Assembly (NCBI GenBank): GCA_933228675.1
Contig: OW121743.1
Location: 50,433,380-50,497,379 of the forward strand
Reading direction: 5' to 3'
Length of the DNA: 64,000 nucleotides
Source: Stomorhina lunata
Lineage: Eukaryota > Arthropoda > Insecta > Diptera > Rhiniidae
How positions within the stretch are numbered: position 1 is the stretch's first letter; the number at the start of each line of letters is the position of its first letter. The notes below the pieces were generated by a model. That model worked only from the letters and a program-made list of their open reading frames with translations, had not been told where the DNA came from and did not search any database. Positions 58,519-64,000 of the stretch are shown one piece after another. The translations under genes were made by a program, and so were the position numbers.

Positions 58519-59466
58519 ATGGACTGCGAAAAAAAGTTCGTGAAAATATAATTAAAACTTTTCAAAAAAATCCGTCATGGACTTTTAAAAAAATAGCTAA
58601 AAATTTGAAAGTTGACCCTCGAACGGTTTCTAATGCCATCAGACGTTAAAAGGAAAACCTGAGCATTGAAAGAAAACCTGGATCAGGGAGGAAAAAAGGT
58701 CCTACAGATATTGGTAAGGCAAAAGAAGTCCAGCGACTCTTTCGAAGAGCGCCTAACACTTCTTTAAGAAAAGCAGCTCGTACGGTGAAATGTTCTACGA
58801 ATTTTGCACATAGAGTCAAAGCTTATGCTGGACTGAAGACATACAAAAAAACGAGCGAAAAAATTGAAGTCTTATTTTATAAAAAAATACACCTGTTGTG
58901 TGATGGATGATGAAACATACGTGCTGGCAGACTTTTCTCAACTTCCTGGTCAAGATTTTTATGTTGCTGACAATGTTCGGCAAGAGTTTCGCACAAAAAA
59001 ACAAACAAAATTCCCTAAGAAGTTTCTCGTGTGGCAAGCTATTTGCAGTTGTGGCAAAAGAAGTAAAGTATTTGTGGCATCTGGCACAATAAACACAGAA
59101 ATTTATATAAAGGAGTGCCTACAAAAACGGTTGTTACCCTTTTTAAGAGAGCACAGAGTGACTACATTTTTTTGGCCCGATTTGGCATCATGTCATTATG
59201 GAAAAAAGGCACTTGAGTGGTACTCAAAGAATAATGTCATTTTTGTACCACGAGAGGCAAATCCACTTAACTGTCCAGAACTTCGGCCTGTGGAAAGGTA
59301 TTGGGCTCTGGTAAAAAAGGAATTGAAGAACACAGGAAAGATTTCCAAGAACATGTCCGATTTTAAGCGCAGGTGGAACACATGCTCCAAAAAGATATCA
59401 GAAGCAACTGTAAAATCTTTAATGGGAGGGTTTCCGAAAAAAGTCGATAATTTGGAGAAACCTTAG
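58519..59466 (+). pseudogene. Tc1/mariner transposase pseudogene (DD37E type)
   Basis: The start ATG is kept, but the run of A after it is one shorter than in copy 1 and shifts the frame. A stop lies in the first helix-turn-helix region (near 58648), and about 46 bp are missing near 58846. From 58864 a 200-residue frame is open with VMDDETYVLADFSQL, FFWPDLASCH and NCPELRPVERYW, so the whole catalytic domain is intact, but without its DNA-binding part. It ends at TAG 59464-59466, which is created by the inverted duplication and replaces the last few codons. Confidence 0.88.
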
Positions 59467-59568
59467 TACTCGGGTTTCTCCAAATTATCGACTTTTTTCC
59501 GAAACCCTCCCATTAAAGATTTTACAGTTGCTTCTGATATCTTTTTGGAGCATGTGTTCCACCTGCGC
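59367..59568. repeat. 96-bp inverted duplication with 10-nt loop
   Basis: Arms 59367-59462 and 59473-59568 are inverse copies, 95 of 96 positions matching by eye, separated by TTAGTACTCG. The loop is itself inverse to the transposase 3' end seen in copy 1 (CGAGTACTAAG). Copy 1 lacks the second arm. Confidence 0.95.
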
Positions 59569-59697
59569 ACATTTTAATGCTAAATGATTTTGTATAATAT
59601 GTCATTATATTTGCGTACTTTGTAGAGTTTTTATATTAAAAGGTTTGATTTTTATTTAAGAAAATCCAACTACAAATATTATTTAGAGCACTCTTTA

Positions 59698-60101
59698 TAA
59701 CAACTAACTAGATAAATATTCATAAAAAAGGAAAGGTGAGATGCGGGACCACCTTATTAATAAATGCATTGTCCATTTTGTTATTCAGGAAAAAGAACTA
59801 AGCGATTAATTAGCAGCTTGAATGTCAGATAATCCCCACCGATTGGAGAGCATTTTTTATCAGTTAATATGTTTCCATAATTGTCAAATGAAAAAGGCTA
59901 CAATGATAGTAGAGTATAGTGAAAGCTAGTTTTCTTGTCATTTTATATCAAAGTACTAAGCTCCGGAATGATCTGTATAAGCAGCATTTATATTCTTAGT
60001 TCTCCTAGGGGCAGTAAAAACTTCTGGTCATTCGTTTAAAGGGTCAAGGAAACTAACATTGTCCTAAATTTGTACTCTTTGCGGAAAGCAATCGCAGTCG
60101 C
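59698..60101. other. AT-rich spacer, no gene recognised
   Basis: Nothing recognised. Confidence 0.45.
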
Positions 60102-60105
60102 TTAA

Positions 60106-61410
60106 CCCATATGTGTATACCAAGGTACCCCGGTACCTTTAGCACTTTCATCTTAACTTTTTTAATGGAAACAGATGGTTCACAAACCTCAAACTTCTTG
60201 AGAACTCCTAACTATTGAAATAGTTTAAATTATTATTACTTTTAAGCTAAAAAATTATATTGTATAGGCGCTGTGGTCCAATTTATATCTTATATACGTA
60301 ACCGTACGGCAAGGTACCCGGGTACCTTCATACATTATATATGAAAAAACTGTAATAAAAAGTAAAATTTTATTGACAGATAACTAAAGCAAAATTAGAC
60401 AGATTAGTTAAAAATATTTTATATATGAATATTTATGTAGAAACAAGATTTACATTATTTTCCTTGTTTTATACATAGTTTCGAATTTTTTTTAAATTTT
60501 ATTCTTGACCCTGGTTATAAAAGGGCTAGTGACATCTAATTTCAACCAATATTCTAAAATATATATTTTTATCCGTTGTAACAATCATAATATCAGTTCT
60601 GCTTATAAAAACTGCTAATATATAACAATTTACGTGCTTTTTATAACTTTGGTGAAAAATTATGTTTTTGTCGAAATCCTTTGATTTTAAGTCGCAGGTA
60701 CGACTAAGCCGTTAAAGATATTGCTCTAGTTCTTTCTTTGTGGTAATTTGTAGGGGGTCCTAACAATAACGGGAACTTTTTTTTTACTTTTTTCGATTTC
60801 GTTTAACAATCTATTTTAAAAAACCAAAAAAGGAGTTTTTAAAACGGTATGAACAAAATACTTTTTTTCGTCCTGTGCAAAAGTGACATATCGTTAGCCC
60901 ATTGCATCAAAAATGGGTATTTAAATATCCTAAAGCCTTAAAAAAGTAAAACTAGTCAAAGTTTTTAAAGTTTTTTAAAAAAAATAATTTTTTTATAGCA
61001 TATGCTCAGGAGAGTCTTCAAGGACATAGGATATTTTATAAAACCTTTGATAATTAGAAAAGTCTTCAACCGATTTTAAGGTTATATATCATGTATTTGG
61101 ATTATTGGAGTCAAATGTAGAAAAATTGGAGGCTACATCTTCCTGTAGTACGAAACTTAATTTACTTAATACAAATTTATGGTATACATATATATTCGCC
61201 ATGACTTGTATCCTTACAACCGCCACGTTGAATTCACCTTGAGATTTACTATTTACTATAAATGAACGTGCATTGTAACTCTCAGAGTTATTTTCCGAGA
61301 TTTCTCATTTATTTTCTCCAAAAATGTTTGTTTACAATAATTTTTCCATACAGGTACCCGGGTACCTTGCCATTCTCTTAAAGGTGTTTTTTTTGCCATA
61401 CACATAAGGG
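60106..61410. mobile_element. Non-autonomous piggyBac-like element (1.3 kb)
   Basis: Flanked by TTAA (60102-60105, 61411-61414). Ends CCCATATGTGTATAC and, inverted, CCCTTATGTGTATGG. The palindrome AAGGTACCCGGGTACCTT occurs near-perfectly at 60122-60139, perfectly at 60311-60328, and as AGGTACCCGGGTACCT at 61352-61367. No transposase ORF. Recognised by its ends and target, not by coding. Confidence 0.8.
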
Positions 61411-61414
61411 TTAA

Positions 61415-61692
61415 ATAGTGTCGTTTAACGTATTTTAACGAATCTTAGTGTAAAGAAGTCTTCTGGATCTGATGGCTTACCAACATCGATATTGAAGCAA
61501 TGCTCAGCCGACAATGCCATAGAATTTCCTTTGTATTAGATTGTGACCTACCGCCCAGTAGCAAATTTTTGTGGAAATTTAACTAATATCTGGTCATACA
61601 AAGAGTGTTTCAAATGAAATTTGTAGTTGCTTTAAATGAAGTAAAATTCAAACCGTGCAGAAACAGAAGAATATTGGCACACCTTTTCCGTA
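61415..61692. other. Short spacer
   Basis: Nothing recognised. Confidence 0.4.
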
Positions 61693-61868
61693 TTTATACT
61701 CTTCACCACCATAGGTGGAAAGGGTATTATAAGTTTGTGCTGATGTATGTGACGCATAGAAATATTTGTCTTAGACTTTCTGAGTTGATTTAGCGATGTC
61801 CTGGCTGGACGGCTGGCTGGACCCCCATGTAAACCATGTAATTAAAGTACAGGTCGCAATTCTAAAGA
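61693..61868 (+). mobile_element. DINE-like family B fragment, copy B7
   Basis: Starts TATACTCTTCACCACCATAG and follows the family through GGACCCCCATGTAAACCATG to AATTCTAAAGAT, where unrelated sequence (CCCAGCAAAACTTTGG) begins abruptly. Confidence 0.75.
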
Positions 61869-62735
61869 TCCCAGCAAAACTTTGGTAACGGTAAGTACTC
61901 TAGTAACTGGTTACCTTATAATGACTACAAAATACCCTCCGAATAACTAATAAGTTATTACATAAGTACTTACTTGTAATTAAAATGGTAAGTTAAGCTG
62001 AATGGCCCGGGTTCAAATCCCACCAATACCAAAAACTTTTTTTATTTTTTTTATTAAAAATGTATTTTTAAAAGATTTTTGAATTTTAAAAACATAAATA
62101 TTACCTTCTGAAAAAAAAAATTGGAAAACTAACTCACGGTAATGAAAAAATACTATCATGAGTCAATTTTGATTATGTAGGTATGTAGATTTTGGATACC
62201 AAGCAACGGTTCTGCTTGGTCTTAACTTGGTAAGCCTAGACTTATCTTGGTTATCCTTCGTTTCAACTGTCGACACTGACCTCCTAGTGATATCACCCAA
62301 AGAGCTACATTACATAGTGAGCTAACATGTACCGCGAGTTGTCCAATAAGAACGATAAAAAATGGGATGGAAAGACCAAGTAGAGAAACATTTTTCACAA
62401 CTTGGCCTATAAAATCGAAGAATAAATATTCGCACAAGATCGAAGAAAATAGGTTGTATCTATAGGCCATTCAAGTAAGTAAGAGCCAATATTATATAAA
62501 AGCTTATACAAAAGGGAAGATTTGAATTGTTTAAGTTTTAAAATAATTAAAAAAAACTTCTTTATTGTTTATTAAATGCATTAAACATTTACAAAAAATC
62601 GTCTACAAATATGTTTCTAAAAATTACAACAAAGCAAAAAAAGCAGGGAAAAACGAAGTTATTGTCACATAATTTTGGATCTAAAAAAAAAATTGTATAT
62701 ATTAATTAAAAGCTGGTAAGTTTTCAACACATGAA
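61869..62735. other. Unidentified insert with a polymerase III B-box-like motif
   Basis: Abruptly interrupts B7 after AAAGAT. Near 62000 it has CCCGGGTTCAAATCCC, a good B box followed by an A- and T-rich run; no matching A box was found upstream. A short inverted repeat, CCAAGCAacggttctGCTTGG, is at 62200. No gene recognised. Could be a SINE-like or MITE-like insertion; the right boundary is unresolved. Confidence 0.45.
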
Positions 62736-62737
62736 GT

Positions 62738-62805
62738 AGCTCAGTGGAAGGGTCTCCGCCTAGCAGTCGTAGGGGTCTGGGTTAGAGCCCCCGTGGGGTC
62801 ATACA
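62738..62805 (+). mobile_element. tRNA-like sequence, probable SINE head
   Basis: TAGCTCAGTGGAAGGGTCTC fits an A box and GGGTTAGAGCCCC a weak B box. The stretch ends in an A run. The size and spacing are tRNA-like, but the B box departs from consensus and no CCA-adjacent acceptor stem is clear. A tRNA pseudogene is an alternative. Confidence 0.5.
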
Positions 62806-62864
62806 AAAAAAATTTGTATTTCGTTTAAAAATATATTCTTTTAAATAAAACAACAACAAAAAAA

Positions 62865-62889
62865 GTTGTTGTTGTTGTTGTTGTTGTTG
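62865..62889. repeat. (GTT)n microsatellite
   Basis: About eight GTT units, preceded by a short CAA run that could pair with it. Confidence 0.9.
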
Positions 62890-62920
62890 CTATCCAATTG
62901 CTTACCCAAGTCATTGCTTT

Positions 62921-63120
62921 NNNNNNNNNNNNNNNNNNNNNNNNNNNNNNNNNNNNNNNNNNNNNNNNNNNNNNNNNNNNNNNNNNNNNNNNNNNNNNNN
63001 NNNNNNNNNNNNNNNNNNNNNNNNNNNNNNNNNNNNNNNNNNNNNNNNNNNNNNNNNNNNNNNNNNNNNNNNNNNNNNNNNNNNNNNNNNNNNNNNNNNN
63101 NNNNNNNNNNNNNNNNNNNN
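62921..63120. other. Assembly gap (200 N)
   Basis: 200 undetermined bases. The true length is unknown; one side is unique or SINE-like, the other is the 29-bp satellite. Open frames spanning the N run are meaningless. Confidence 0.99.
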
Positions 63121-64000
63121 AATAGTAAATTTTTCCGAAAAATTTCCTCTAAATAGAAAATTTTCGAAAAATTTCCTATAAATAGTCAGTTTTCGAAAAA
63201 TTTCCTATTAATAGTCAATTTTCGAAAAATTTCCTATAAAAAGTCAATTTTCGAAAAATTTCCTCTTAATAGTAAATTTTCGAAAAATTTCTTATAAATA
63301 GTCATTTTGGAAAAATTTCCTATAAATAGTCAATTTTCGAAAAATTTCCTATAAATAGTCAATTTTCGAAAAATTTCCTGTAAATAGTAAATTTTCGTAA
63401 AATTTCCTCTAAATAGTAAATTTTCGAAAAATTTCCTCTAAATAGAAAATTTTCGTAAAATTTCCTATAAATAGTCAATTTTCGAAAAATTTCCTATAGT
63501 CAATTTTCGAAAAATTTCCTATAAATAGTCAATTTTCGAAAAATTTCCTATAAATAGTCAATTTTCGAAAAATTTCCTCTTAATAGTAAATTTTCGAAAA
63601 ATTTCCTATCAATAGTCAATTTTCGAAAAATTTCCTATCAATAGTCAATTTTCGAAAAATTTCCTATAAATAGTCAATTTTCGAAAAATTTCCTATAAAT
63701 AGTCAATTTTCGAAAAAATTCCTATAAATATGAAATTTTCGCAAAATTTCCTATAAATAGGAAATTTTTGCAAAATTTCCTATAAATAGTCAATTTTCAA
63801 AAAGTTTCCTATAAATAGTCAATTTTCGAAAAATTTCCTATAAATAGTCAATTTTCGAAAAATTTCCTATAAATAGTAAATTTTCGAAAAATTTCCTATA
63901 AATATTCAATTTTCGAAAAATTTCCTATAAATAGTCAATTTTCGAAAAATTTCCTGTAAATAGTCAATTTTAGAAAAATTTCCTAAAAATATTAAATTTT
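63121..64000 (+). repeat. 29-bp satellite (Sat-2), second locus
   Basis: About 30 units of the same repeat as at 10763-22405 in the same orientation, with more TCTTAATAG and CTCTAAATAG variants. It runs off the right edge of the window, and its left boundary is hidden in the gap. Confidence 0.95.

Larger units (their letters stand above)
58364..59695 (+). mobile_element. Tc1/mariner DD37E-type transposon, copy 2 (damaged)
   Basis: 1332 bp between TA dinucleotides (58362-58363, 59696-59697) with the same ends as copy 1 at 34330. Very similar to copy 1 outside a few lesions, so both moved fairly recently. It carries an added 96-bp inverted duplication at the 3' end of the transposase. Confidence 0.93.

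Noticed and set aside
62866..63156. Open frames through the N gap
   Set aside because: They consist mostly of undetermined bases.

Overview
This 64 kb window is AT-rich, gene-poor, repeat-dense DNA from a higher fly. I infer a schizophoran, perhaps calyptrate, dipteran from the abundance of INE-1/DINE-1-like (Helentron-type) interspersed repeats, the transposon families present and the large AT-rich satellites. I found no convincing host protein-coding gene and no canonical stand-alone tRNA or rRNA gene. Every coding sequence I can support belongs to a mobile element.

Layout. 1-3155: a 29-30 bp AT-rich satellite. 3169-10066: a non-LTR RNase H relic, a non-autonomous hAT with 8-bp target duplication that carries a reverse-transcriptase relic, a 730-bp TA-flanked MITE, a DINE-like copy, a tRNA-derived SINE, an element with a ~125-bp tandem array, and a decayed mariner. 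10643-22520: a DINE-like element whose interior is occupied by about 5 kb of a second 29-bp satellite, split by a young BEL/Pao LTR retrotransposon (12406-19106). 22521-31640: unique AT-rich DNA plus DINE-like copies whose GTCT/CAGA segments have expanded into long arrays. 32982-38770: the second 730-bp MITE, a DD37E Tc1/mariner element with a complete ORF, another DINE-like copy with a SINE inside, and a second ~125-bp array. 39139-43514: two DINE-like copies, one holding a mariner deletion derivative, the other a dimeric ~125-bp array and a long-TIR hAT element. 44443-46277: a piggyBac-like element. 46369-51660: DINE-like copies nested in each other and a 21-bp minisatellite. 53223-59695: a second long-TIR hAT, a Tigger/pogo element and a damaged second DD37E copy with a 96-bp fold-back. 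60106-61410: a non-autonomous piggyBac-like element. The right end holds SINE-like sequence, a 200-N gap (62921-63120) and the 29-bp satellite again.

How the parts fit. Many element boundaries resolve exactly by target-site duplication: TA for Tc1/mariner types, TTAA for piggyBac types, 8 bp for hAT types and CCTAT for BEL. That fixes much of the insertion order. The strongest general pattern is that the DINE/Helentron-like families act as seedbeds for tandem repeats: the 29-bp satellite, CAGA arrays, two different ~125-bp arrays and a dimeric array all lie inside or against such elements. The second notable pattern is that two otherwise different piggyBac-like elements share one design: TTAA, CCCAT, then a perfect or near-perfect 16-20 bp palindrome repeated three times. 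Family assignments rest on motif recognition from memory; no database search was run.
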